Source: Sesamum alatum
Lineage: Eukaryota > Streptophyta > Magnoliopsida > Lamiales > Pedaliaceae
DNA length: 64,000 nt
Assembly: GCA_034509735.1 (NCBI GenBank)
Contig: JACGWO010000004.1
Coordinates: 21,309,395 to 21,373,394 of the forward strand
Direction: 5' to 3'
Position 1 is the stretch's first letter. Each line of letters begins with the position of its first letter. Position numbers and translations under genes: made by a program. Positions 36,594 through 47,817 of the stretch are shown here, piece after piece. The notes beneath the pieces are model-generated. The model searched no databases and was not told the origin of the DNA. It worked only from the letters and a program-made list of their open reading frames with translations.

Positions 36594-37667
36594 TGCATTC
36601 AGATGATGTTTTACAAGTTCAAAGGAATCACCATATTTTAATTTACATATAATTTATTTCTCGAACTATTGAAATATGATTAAGTTAAATTTAAGATTAT
36701 ATGCTTTGTAATTTTTTACTTTTACATGTAAATATATGTATCTTCATGTGTGTGTAATTCGAGCTCCTTTTAACAAAATCTTATTCGAGAAAATCTTATT
36801 TTATATCGACGAAAGTATTTTTCATCTTTCATACCAAAGATAATGTTGCTATATTAATGATTTAATTGAATGTAGCTATTTTATTTTTATTTGTACTCAT
36901 TTTATTTTCTCATTTCAAGATAACTTACTCCTTATTTTTTTTTTTCAAATTGATGAAATGATATTGAGAATTAAAATTATTTATTTTATGGTTTATCTTC
37001 TATTTTTGCACTTATTTTTCTTATAACTTATTAAAAGTAAGTTTCTATTCTTAATTTATATTTTTTTTTACAATGTAAGATCATTTTAGATTTATTTACT
37101 TTGATATAGATTTTGATGGAATATAATTATAACAAAAAATACATTTAACTAATTCTTTATTTTTTATATTTTTCTTAAAGCTGGATATTTGTAAAAAAAA
37201 AAAAAAAACACACAGTGATCTATATATTCAATAGAATGTCATAGTTATTTGAAATACCTCATAAATACAAATTTTGGTTAGTAAAATATATTATATGTGT
37301 AGGAAAATATAAAATAGATTAAAAATTCAAAATTACTATATTTCACCCATTAAAAATGAAAAGTTCCTTTATTAAGAAATATATTATAAAAAAATTATTT
37401 AATAATAAAAAAAATTATATAACCGTGCATAGCACGAGTTGTATGCTAGTTCAATATAAAACACAATCTTATTATCTAATCCATACATATTTTCATTTCA
37501 CACGAAAACTTATAAAAGTTAAAAATACATATTTTTCACTTAAACTAAAAATTTTTGAAAATAAAAACACAAACAAACAAAAAAATAGAAGTTATTGCAA
37601 ACACTCCCGACGTCCTGTACACATAGCAAACTTGACTAGTTCTTCCTAGTATAAACAAAGCTCGGAG

Positions 37668-40600
37668 TTACAATGGTAATTTCCCCACAAAATCAGTGTG
37701 AAGACTCCCCAAGTATAAATGCCCATCGAACTCCAGTGCAGATGTTACGAATGCCATCACCTTCCCTGTTGGATCGTCGAATCCCCTTATGATCTTCCCA
37801 TCGCTTCCTACATTCACTACCATTGCTTTCTTGTACGAACCAACCACCCATTTCGCTAGCTCCGGAATAGCCCTTATCGAGTATCTGAATGCCCTTGATC
37901 TGTACACAAATCTCAACCTATTTGGGATGGTCTGCAGCACATAGGTCAACATCAAAAGTAATTGGTTCAGATTCGGGTCAAAAGTCGACATCTTGGTGAT
38001 TTGATGTAAGGATAACTACACTTACACCCCTGAATTCGAAGTATATGTTACAAAGAACCCTCGATTTTAGAAAATTATATTGCATTGCACTTGCTGTGTC
38101 GATAAAATCGTTCAAACAGGTTTTGTTTTTTCACCGTAAGCTGAGATCTCATGGGTATTTATGTAATTTATAAAATTTATAAATTTGTTCATTCATGAGT
38201 TGTGAAATTGGAGACAATAGGAATCTTTGAACACAATCCGTGACATTTATTCGTGATTGAGGCGTGTCCCTCTTAAAAATGAAAATATATAATTAAATTA
38301 AAGGGTAAATTACAATGAATTCCCTTAAAATTTGACATAATTATAAAATTCCTTTAATTTTAAAGGCCATCCAACTAGTTCAGTTCATTAATTTCCATTA
38401 GGTTTATATCAAATTTTTTTCTAATGAATTGACTAGAATTCTCTCATGAGCTATAAATTATGATTTTACTTATTTCTTAAAAAAATTTGAATTTTTTTTA
38501 TAGATTAACCGGACAATTTTATTTACAATTTTTTCCTCCAACTCATCCATTTTTATAATAATTTTATTCATAAATAAATAAAACAAAGACAAAATTAACA
38601 ATTTCAGACTCTATCCACGGATTACATAATTTCATCAAACATCAAGGCACATTGATAATTTCTAAACAACGAAAAGATATTCGTAATTATACTAAATCTA
38701 AAAAAAAACTCGTTGTAATTTACCCTAATTTAAATTAGGGAAAATTATTTTTTTGGTCCGCTAAGTTTACCCAATATTAGATTTAGTTCTATAACTATGC
38801 CCTTTGTTTATTTAGTCCAGTAAATTACAAAATTGATGATATTTAGTCCGATTTAGGGTTTTTAATAAATTTTCCGGCATGTATTGCCGGAATTTGCCAC
38901 GTGTGCACCAGAATTTCCAACTAGGCGAGGAATTGATGATGTGGTGGTGACGTGGCACGCACATGAGTGATTAAAATATTTTGTTGCTCATGAGATTTGA
39001 ACTTGGGTCTTTCAAAACAATAAATACTTCTTTTACCACTTGGGCAACAACCAATATATATATTTGCTAAATCATCTTATATAACCTAGATATCAGGAAA
39101 TACTTTAATATAAAATTGATATTAAGCCTAAAAATACTGATATTGAATGATATAGTTTATTTTTTTATTCAAAAAAAATATAATTAGCATTGATATTTAT
39201 CTTAATAGTGGAATATTAACAAGAAATATATATATATATGAAAAAAAATTCATATTTATTTTCATATGCTAATTTATATATATTTTACAAACTAGCTTAT
39301 ATATAAAAATGCTTATATATAATATTTAAAATATTATTACATTAAAATTAATATATAAGCAGTTTTAAGTGTATAAATCATAACATATTTATTAATTTAA
39401 TAAGAATTTATAAATCTTTTAGAAACATATAATATATTATAAAAAATTTTAAAAATAAGAAATAATTATGGAAAATTATATAATTTAGCATATGAAAATT
39501 AATATATAATTTATATATATAATATCAATACATTATATTTTTATTGAATAAAAAAATAAACTATATCATTAAATATCGATATTTTTAGGTTTAATTTTTT
39601 CTAAATCTTTTAGTAATATTAATATCAATTTTATATTAAAGTATTCCCAGATATATAGGTTATACAAGATGGTTGAGCAAATTGTATATATATTAGTTGT
39701 TGACCAAGTGGTAAAAAAAGCATTTGTTGTTTTGAGATACCCAAGTTCAAATCCTATGAGCAACAAAAAATTTTAATCACTCATGTCTGTGCCACATCAC
39801 CACCACATCATCAATTCCTCGCCCAGTTGAAAATTCTGGTGCACACGTGACAAATTCCGGCAATACATGCCGGAAAATTTATTAAAAACCCTAAATCGGA
39901 CTAAATGTCATCAATTTTGTAACTTACTGGACTAAATAAACAAAGGGCATAGTTACAGGACTAAATCTAATATTAGGTAAACTTAACGGACCAAAAAAAT
40001 AATTTTCCCTTTAAATTATAAGTTAAAAATGGGAATGCATACCATAACGCATACGTGCAACACTCCGATATAACACTACAGAAAAATTCTTGCTCGAACC
40101 AGGTTTGACCGAACCAAACCAATCATAAATACACTTGCTATGTGATTGGTCACTTTCCCACACCAATCACAACGACAAGTATATTGCACTTGCTATATGA
40201 TTGGTTCAAATTTGACCAAATTAAATCCGGGTTAGAATTTCCCATCACTACAAATAAGATAGAGATGATAAGCTAGTGAGAAAGTTTGAAGTGGTTTAGT
40301 AGCACCTCTAACAAGGCAATCCAGAATGAGCCATTTGGGGCAAGTTTTATGTTATCAGGAGCTCCAGGAAGATTATCAATGAAAATCTCTGTCTGCCCTT
40401 TCATTTCCCCTTTCAGCCAGTATTTCAGACACCTATATCTGATCCAGAAATCAGACACACAGACAAGCTCCAAACTGATCAACAAACGGGCACACGATCA
40501 TTGCAAGAACAAATACAAATCAATGTGGATGTGTGCTTACTTCCACGTTTCGCAGACGACTAAGTAGTCCTCGTCTGCAGAGAGGGCGACGCCGTTTGCA

Positions 40601-43286
40601 AATCCGAGGTTGTCAAGAAGCACGGATGCTACGTTGGATGAGGGGTCGTATGTTAGAAGCTGACCGTGAGGCTTGTCCTCCAGCATGTCCAGTTCCCAGT
40701 TGCGGAAGCTGTGTTTTGTGCTAGCGACGCTGAAATACAGTGTGCCGTCCGATGATCCGATCACATCGTCCGCGAACCTTGTCAACGTTATGGATATAAA
40801 ATTAGTATACGAGATTAAATGCTCGTTTCCAAGGATATAATTGCACGTCGGATAATTACACTATCATCTTCTGTAACACATTTTTTATAAAATTACAAGT
40901 ACACTTCCTGAAATTATAATTATAATTTATGTCGATAGTTCTTTAAGGGCAAAAACTTACATCGACACCCCTTGAGGTAAATTGTTTTGATATCCCCTAG
41001 GAGGTGTACTTTAATTTTGCAAAAAAATAATGAATATTTGTATAAGTAAACTTAATTTTTCAGAAGGTGTCGATGTAATTCACTGATACATATTTTCTCT
41101 TAATTTGAAAATTATTAGCTACTTTTTTTTATCACTTATATCTAAATAAAAAATCATTCTCTTTCGATAGACCAAAATTTAACAGACATCATCTAAAATA
41201 TTCCTATAGACTAAAACCTAACTTCTTGTCAATTAATGTAATGATTTCCAATAACTTTAGAAACCCTTAGGAGTACGTAAGCTCAATGTGGTAAATGTTT
41301 TGTCCTTTTCATATGTTTTCTTATAACTCTTCTTACTAATAATTTGTAGTACAGTACATAAGAGATCAATTTATTTTTTTTAATTGAAAACGATAAATTT
41401 TATTAATCGAAAGTAAAGTATATTCAGTCATGTCGGCTATCAATATCGAACAAAGAAGATTACTATCAATCATATCAAGAATATCACATAAACTAACATA
41501 TAGCTATTACAACAACAAATAATACCTACTATACAGTAGAAACAAAATCAATCCATGCAGGGGTTCGAACCCATAATCTCTAAGATCATAGGGCCTCAAC
41601 TTCGCCAACTAAACTAGGCCTCATCGACAAGAGATCAACTTATTTAAGATATCAATTGTTAATTCATGCGAAATAGATTCATTTAATGAATTCTTGTGCA
41701 AAAGGATTTTGAAAAAGTATAGATATCAAAACATGTCCTTACATATTGCAAAATGTTACAATTTTTTTGCTAACTATTAAATCCCAGTGAAAGCAAAATT
41801 GTCTTTACATAAATTTAAAGAAATTTGACTTGAATTTCAAGAATCACAATGGGGTATTCGGTATTTCATTGAAAATTAGAAAAATCAATAAAATTTAACA
41901 ATTAATCAAAATTTATTTTTTTTAATGTATCCCTTCATTTTTATTTTGATGTTTGTAAATTTCGATAAATTTTATCAATATTGATCCATTATGATTTAAA
42001 AAAAAAATTTCATATTGTTAATCTCATTCAAAAAATAATTTTCACATAAGATATAATTAATTTTAGTCACAATTAAATTAAACACATGCATAGCAAGGGC
42101 ACATGCTAGTAGTATATATCTAAGGGACATAACAATAAATCATACATATAAGGGATAATTACACCGCCATCCTATAAAATTTGATGCAATTACATATTGA
42201 ACCTTTATGATTTGGTAAATTATGTTTAGTACCATAATGTTAATTTGCTTCCATCTAACAAATAAATTCTTGTTAGTCAAAATTCACGGGAATTTATTAA
42301 TATTAGCAAAAAATTCAATTAATTAACTTATTACTGATTTATTATATATTTCTATAAATTTTTTCTAACCAAACTATTCGTACACACCTTTCACACGCTA
42401 ATGTATGCGAAGCTTTTTAACTTTGAGCTATATAAGTAGGTAAAAATTGCAACATGAATCGCAATAAAAGAATTCGATACCAACACTGAAAAAAATTAAC
42501 ATTAAACCATGGAAAATTATCATGATTAAAAATAAATACCCGTAATAAATAGTCATTCATTATAACCACACAACAGATATTAACCGTAATTTTTTCGAAT
42601 GTGATTAAAACATTTATCACGATTAAAAATTATGTCAAAAATATTTGTTATGGCCCATAACTATAACAAAAATAGCTTCTGTGATAGGATAATTAGGTTT
42701 TAATAATTTTCATTTAATCATAATTAATAATAATTATTTATAAAAATGTAGCCAATAAAAATTTTTCTTCCGGTTAGCAAGAATAAGACGAACACAATCG
42801 AGGCTCTTACGTAGGAACTCACCTTAACTCGGCACCATCAACATGCGACACAAGAACCCTAACACCCTCTTCACCAACCTCAAGCAAACCCTGTTCTGCA
42901 TCACATACAATTACCCGGTCATCGCCGGCCGTCGTAGCCGCGGTGGTCAATCCCAGTAAACTCTCGCTCTCAATTCGCCTCCAGCTCTCCCACGTCCCGT
43001 TTCTCAGCAGCCTCTTGATCCACCCATCTCTCGTCGCTGTGTACACCACACCTCTCTTGTTCACCGCCACGTCTTCCGGCTGCTTCAGCAGCCCTTCTCC
43101 TAGTTTGATCACTTCCTGTAGTCTGCCGTTGGCCGGAGCAGGCAGAACGGAAGAGGGCGGGGGGATTTCAAGCACGCCGGGAGATGATGGTGAGAAGAGA
43201 AATAGCTGTAGAGAAACTGCCAGTAAGATAGCTGTTGAAATTCCCCAGTTACATGTTCTCTGCCCATCTCTCCATGTCGTGGCCAT
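37668..43286 (-). CDS. Strictosidine-synthase-like protein (APMAP-type beta-propeller)
   Basis: Four exons: 43286-42823, 40777-40541, 40438-40306, 37931-37668; 365 residues. Residues 15-32 form a signal anchor (WGISTAILLAVSLQLFLF). The propeller domain carries QPEDVAVNKRGVVYTATRDGWIKR, split here as QPEDVAV and YTATRDGWI; then RFADDVIGSSDGTLYFSVAST, FANGVALS-D-YLVVCETWKYRCLKYW, LPGAPDNIKLAPNGSFWIALL and the C-terminal FVTSALEFDGHLYLGSLHTDFVGKLPL-type ending. The product should be secretory or vacuolar; family members rarely have true strictosidine synthase activity. Splice phases agree at every junction. Intron 1 holds a SINE, intron 3 a foldback MULE. The last exon could start upstream at 37991, but the CTGCAG|ACC acceptor gives the family length. 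Confidence 0.87.
38738..40009. mobile_element. Foldback Mutator-type MITE with tRNA-like arms, in SSL intron 3
   Basis: 1272 bases. Ends GGGAAAATTATTTTTTTGGT and (reverse complement) the same. Exact 9-base duplication TTTAAATTA at 38729-38737 and 40010-40018. The arms are complementary for about 550 bases, reaching GATATAGTTTATTTTTTTATTC and its inverse near 39160 and 39560. Each arm has a tRNA-like stretch (see separate entry). No protein coding. A further copy starts at 63860. Confidence 0.92.
38985..39060 (-). repeat. tRNA-like segment in foldback arm (mirrored at 39690-39770)
   Basis: Minus strand: TTGTTGC...CCAAGTGGTAAAAG (A-box-like), then CCAAGTTCAAATCTC (B-box-like), closing GAGCAACAA. 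TTGTTGC and GCAACAA pair over 7 bases like an acceptor stem. The other arm reads TTGTTGACCAAGTGGTAAAA and CCAAGTTCAAATCCTATGAG on the plus strand. No intact cloverleaf, so not a functional tRNA. Confidence 0.55.
41377..41628 (-). mobile_element. tRNA-derived SINE in SSL intron 1
   Basis: About 252 bases on the minus strand. The head reads GATGAGGCCTAGTTTAGTTG (A box) and ATTATGGGTTCGAACCCCTG (B box); the tail ends in a short A-run. Flanking AAGAGATCAATTTATTT (41360-41376) and AAGAGATCAACTTATTT (41629-41645) match at 16 of 17 bases, the long target duplication expected of LINE-mobilised elements. Confidence 0.9.
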
Positions 43287-43299
43287 GGGATACTCTTGA

Positions 43300-43500
43300 T
43301 TGTTTCTTGGATGAGTTCTGAGAATGAGATGATTGCTATCAGGAAAGACTGAAGTCAGTTTGCTGTTTCTGTCTGATTTTAGAACGAGTTAGCTGTGACC
43401 ACCTATGTCCTAGTCTAGTGTTTGATATTGCCTTTCATATTTAGATTCATGAACAAGTTTGGTCGGCAAAAATGTTTTTTTTGGTATTAAAAAAAAGCTC
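43300..43500. promoter_or_regulatory. Upstream region of the SSL gene
   Basis: The 5' leader and promoter must be here given the ATG at 43286; no single motif is convincing. Confidence 0.35.
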
Positions 43501-43559
43501 ATTATCGTTTTAATATATATGGCGTGTGTCATTTTTTGTACCATTAAATACAAAATATG

Positions 43560-44800
43560 TCTTTTTAATTTCAATTTACAACGGAAGTTATGTGTCTTGC
43601 ACATGACCGTTAACCACTAATGGCTTACGTGAGGAGTAATATTTAATGATACCAAAAAAAAGGAAAAAATATTTTTTTGATATTGTTAAAAGGGGAAAAA
43701 AATATTTTGAGCAAGTTTGATCACAAACTATAAGAATTATTTTTTTCATTTTAAAAAAATAAAAATATTATAAATTTTTTATTTTAATATATATAATAAA
43801 ATAGCTTTAAAATCAAAATTATTTTTATTCCAGATAATTTGTAGGATCTTTTTTACTATTTTTGTAAATTAAATTATTTTCTGGTCTGAAATATTTTAAT
43901 ATTTGAGCACAAATTATAAGAAATAAAATTTATATTTGGAATAAAAGTATTACAATATATTTAGACCAAATAATAATTCAATTTCAAAAAATTATAAAAA
44001 GATGCTCGAATTTATTTCAAAAATAGATAATTATTAATTAAATTAATTAATTATTTATAATAAAATAAATTTATCTAATAATTTTATTTAAAATAAATTT
44101 GTAATTTATATAAAACTAAAATTTATCGAATATTTTTCTTTTTTAGAAAATTATTTCTCATAGTTTGTCGTAAAATATTAAAATATTTTCAGACCAAATA
44201 ATAATTTAATTTCAAAAAATAATAAAAATAAAATTATATTTTTAAATATATTTTATGAAATATATTAAAATAAAATTTATTGAATATATTTTCTTAAAAT
44301 TTTATAAAAATATTTTTAGACTAAATAATAATTTAATTTCAAAAAATAATAAAAAGATGTTAGAGTTTATCTCAAATATAAATAATTATAATTTAAATTA
44401 ATTTATTATTTATATAAAACTAAAATTTATCTAATATTTTTATTTTAAAAATAATTTTTTTGTTATAGTTTCTTGTCAAAGTTATTAAATTTTTTCAAAA
44501 CAGTAAAATAGATTCCCATGAAAATATTGAAATACAAATAATTATAAGTTTTTAAAGTTATTTTATTATATATATTAAAATAAAATTTCCCTTTTATTTT
44601 TGTTAAAAACAAAATCTTATAGTTTGTGGTTAAAGTTAATCAAAAATTCTTTTTTTTGTTCTTCTATTAATAGTACCAAAAAAGTATTTTTTTTATCCCA
44701 TTAAACAGGATCTTACGTGAGCTAACAAAAGTTAACGGCCGTTAACGGTCATGCGCATTGCACATGGCCTCTGCCGTTAAAAAAATAATAGGTACAATAT
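43560..44800. repeat. Long AT-rich inverted repeat (foldback element)
   Basis: Left arm: TTGCACATGACCGTTAAC, GGCTTACGTGAG, then ATCACAAACTATAAGAAT. Right arm is its inverse: ATTCTTTTTTTTG..., CTTACGTGAGCTAACA, GTTAACGGTCATGCGCATTG. The middle has three degenerate direct repeats of about 170-200 bases sharing AATTTAATTTCAAAAAATAA and ATAAAACTAAAATTTATC. Borders and target duplication are not clear. Confidence 0.6.
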
Positions 44801-46539
44801 TTGATATATTACACCACAAAAATATAATTATTGATTTTTATTCAATATCCATTACTTTGACATCAGTGATATATAAAGAGAATAGTAATTTTATTAATTA
44901 ATTCAAATATTTTTTTTTTAATTTTTAGACCAAATTATTGGTCACAAAAATAGAATAATATATTCTAGATTTAAAAAATAAAAAATAAAAAATAATGCGT
45001 ATCAAAGTTCAATAACACCACAATGCTCGAAAGGTCTTCACGAAAATTCTAATATCAGAGATGAATATGGATGCAAACATTCATGTCTCTACTATATATT
45101 AAGGTTTAATGACTAAGAAATTACTTTTAATAGACAAAATATGTATTGACTAATATGTCATTATACTCATTTTTTCAGAAATATTATCCTTTTAATTAAT
45201 TATTATATTATGGGGTTGTTTATTTTTGTGGATTGAAAAACTGGTGGATACAATTCGATTGGATTAAATGGTTGGATAGGATAATTTGAAAAACTTTATT
45301 TAATGCTTAATTTTTTTGATTTAATGGTGTAATTTGTTAATCATAAAGTAGGTGAATATTTACATTATATGACAAATATTGTGGGTTAAGTATCGAATTC
45401 TAAATCTGCCATTTGGCTAATAACTTTAAACTTTAACTACTTCAAAATTCATCAATTTCTTTTTGTTGTAGTAGCGTATCATATATATACATATATATAT
45501 ATATGTGTGTGTGTTTGTACTGTAATTTAACATTGAAAAAGAATTTGCGGAAGATCGTTAATATAATGGCTCTAATTTTATTTAAAAAAAATTACTATCC
45601 AATTTAATTCTTAATGAAAATTATTGATTGTTTAGTCAATGAAAAATTCTTGTATGCATTATTTCATACTTTATAATTAATAAAATCTAAAACTCTTGTA
45701 TCGCCAAATTACATTGTGTTGTCAAAATAAGAATTAAATTATTGTATATATAAGAAGCTTTACTGTGAAGACAGAAATAATTGCTATTGAATCACAACAA
45801 GAACTAAACTCTTGTACCCCAATATTAATTAATTGTATCGTCCTATAATTATTTCGTACTATATATAATCATTGTTTAGTCAATAAGATTTATTTTGTTA
45901 ACGTAATTAATAAAATCCAAAATATGTATTTATTTATAATGAAATTCCTGTATGTATTATATCGTGCATCATATAAAAGTTAATTCTAAAATCTCTTCGG
46001 TGATCAAACTATACATTTCGTATTGTATAATTAATTAAGTCGAAATCTTATTTTTGTTTTCTAACTAAAAAGTAAAAAGCAACTAGCATTCAGACGTTAA
46101 TGCTTTAATTCTAAGTACCTAAAATCTAATAATTAATTCCAGATAAATTAATTATTCAGAGAGTTAAATACATAAGTCTAGATTAATTACTAGTCACCAT
46201 TATTAAGAAAACTTTTGTATAAAATTCAATATTAATTATTTGTATGTATGTATTCATATCACAAATGGGTGGGGTGGGGGGGATTGTCAAAAGAACTATG
46301 AGGCTGAGATTTGGGTTGCTCAAGATAATTTATCAACTCCCAACACCCCGTGTGATAAGTTATTGGGGTTTATTTTGATGTGTATCGGGCTCCTTAATTT
46401 GGAGTGGGCAACAATCATGAAAAGTAAATGACCGATAAACTTGAATGATCCTAATGGTGGGGCAACCCTAATATCAAGAAAAGACGTAAATAGCTCTGAA
46501 AAAGGGGCCAAAATCACCAGAAACACCCAAAATCCGCAT
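44801..46539. other. AT-rich intergenic sequence
   Basis: No gene or transposon end recognised; a short (TA)(TG) microsatellite at about 45481-45515 and a G-rich run at 46267-46282. Confidence 0.55.
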
Positions 46540-47040
46540 ATTGCCCCGTCGGGTCGGGCCACGCGACCCGACCCAGGCCAACGATCCGGATCGTGACCCG
46601 CTTCGTGGACCCGGAATTTAGACCATAAATTATCTGACAGCTCATGCATTAAGATGATGCCACGTGGACCAGGTAAGTGGTCACATTTGGCCTATAAATA
46701 CACCCTCCATGCCTCATTTATGGTAACACTCATATATCACATTCTACCTCATCTACTATTTCAGATCGCATATTATCATCTCAATCTTGGGCTGACTTAA
46801 GCATCGGAGGGTTTTCCCCGGGGACTATCCCGGCTAGCCTAACGTGCTTCTCTCTTCTCAGGGACCATATCACATCTGGTGAACACGGGAGATCGCTATC
46901 CTAGACCTCCACCTCGGACATCCAAGAGATCGCTACCCTGAACCTCCACCTCGAACATCCAGGAAATTGCTACCTTGGACCTCCAGGAAGAGTTATTTTC
47001 CACCCGAATCAGATCCAAATATCCATTAATACCTGAAACG
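46540..47040 (+). mobile_element. LTR-like block (probable solo or orphan gypsy LTR)
   Basis: Contains CCTATAAATACACCCTCC (TATA box about 46691) and, about 110 bases on, GACTTAAGCATCGGAGGGTTTTCCCCGG, a stretch typical of R/U5 parts of plant gypsy LTRs (given here as GACTTAAGCATCGGAGGG plus the C/G-rich run after it). Downstream, GAGATCGCTACCCTGAACCTCCACCT-like units repeat two to three times (46890-46990). No second LTR or pol found nearby. Ends are not defined. Confidence 0.45.
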
Positions 47041-47817
47041 ATTAATGGAAGTAAATGACCCATAAAAATATTTTTATTCATGTATATTAAAGATTATTTT
47101 ATTTTATAAAATTTGATCAATTGTTCATTTTATTATCATTTATTTATTTAATAATATTAAAAGAAATAAATTAACCACACATATCGAGTCGATATGTATG
47201 GTTATGTGAGAGGTGACTTTGTGACTTTCGTTGCTGAAAGGTGCAGCAGTGTCGGGCAGACCTGATTTGGCAGGCAAGTCTTCTCACTAAAATCCATTCT
47301 GACATAACGGAGTTCAGACGGCATTGTTCAAATTACGTGATACCATTGCTAACACGTCCTCTGTAACAGATCAACATTTCAAAATCAAATTATCACCACC
47401 ATTTATTTTTTTAAATTCTAATTATATATAATAACATCATATCTCAATAAATTATATAATATCTCAATTTAATCAATATGATTAAAAATAATAAATAAAT
47501 TATAACTCACATAAAATAAGACAAATACTCATATAAGGTGTCAAATACTCACACATTCGGTGGAACTCGAACATATCAGGACGTTGTCTTTCATTTTCAT
47601 CTAACCTTATGAATCTATGAATCTCAACCATATGTATTTAAATATATATATATATATATATATATATGCTACCATTTGTTAAGGCTCAATTCATTAATTA
47701 ATTGATTTTGATTGTCACAATATTAATTAACTAAATAAAATCAAATATGGCCTACCCCAAAACACATTCACTAGGTGTTTTGGAAGGTTTTGGCCCAATC
47801 TCCCATACAATAGTATA
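47041..47817. other. Intergenic; no gene seen
   Basis: AT-rich, with a (TA)n microsatellite at 47641-47668. Immediately left of the gypsy element. Confidence 0.55.

Larger units (their letters stand above)
34673..37449 (+). mobile_element. Non-autonomous Helitron, 2777 bases
   Basis: 5' end TCTATATATATATATA; 3' end CTAG (37446-37449) preceded by the hairpin CGTGC-ATA-GCACG (37424-37436), nine bases upstream of CTAG. It sits between A and T of the target without duplication. These are the defining Helitron features. Interior is extremely AT-rich and has no Rep/helicase frame; the 61- to 112-codon frames at 35732 and 36033 are low-complexity. Internal direct repeats are listed separately. Confidence 0.92.
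34558..37582. mobile_element. Harbinger-type MITE split by a Helitron
   Basis: Left part 34558-34672 and right part 37450-37582 together resemble the intact MITE at 3952-4196: TTTGTTTGTATTTTTA, GAAACAATAATTAAAGTGAAAA, then TTCAATATAAAA and ATAAAAACACAAACAAAC. The two parts join exactly at CACAA|TTCAATATAAAA, as in the intact copy. Outer termini are more eroded than in that copy, and TAA duplications are not clear. Confidence 0.75.

Noticed and set aside
40845..41090. Possible further MITE with GGATAATTACAC start
   Set aside because: Right end and target duplication are not convincing; left unannotated.
46320..46649. 109-codon minus-strand ORF
   Set aside because: Runs across the boundary of the LTR-like block and has no homology that I can recognise.
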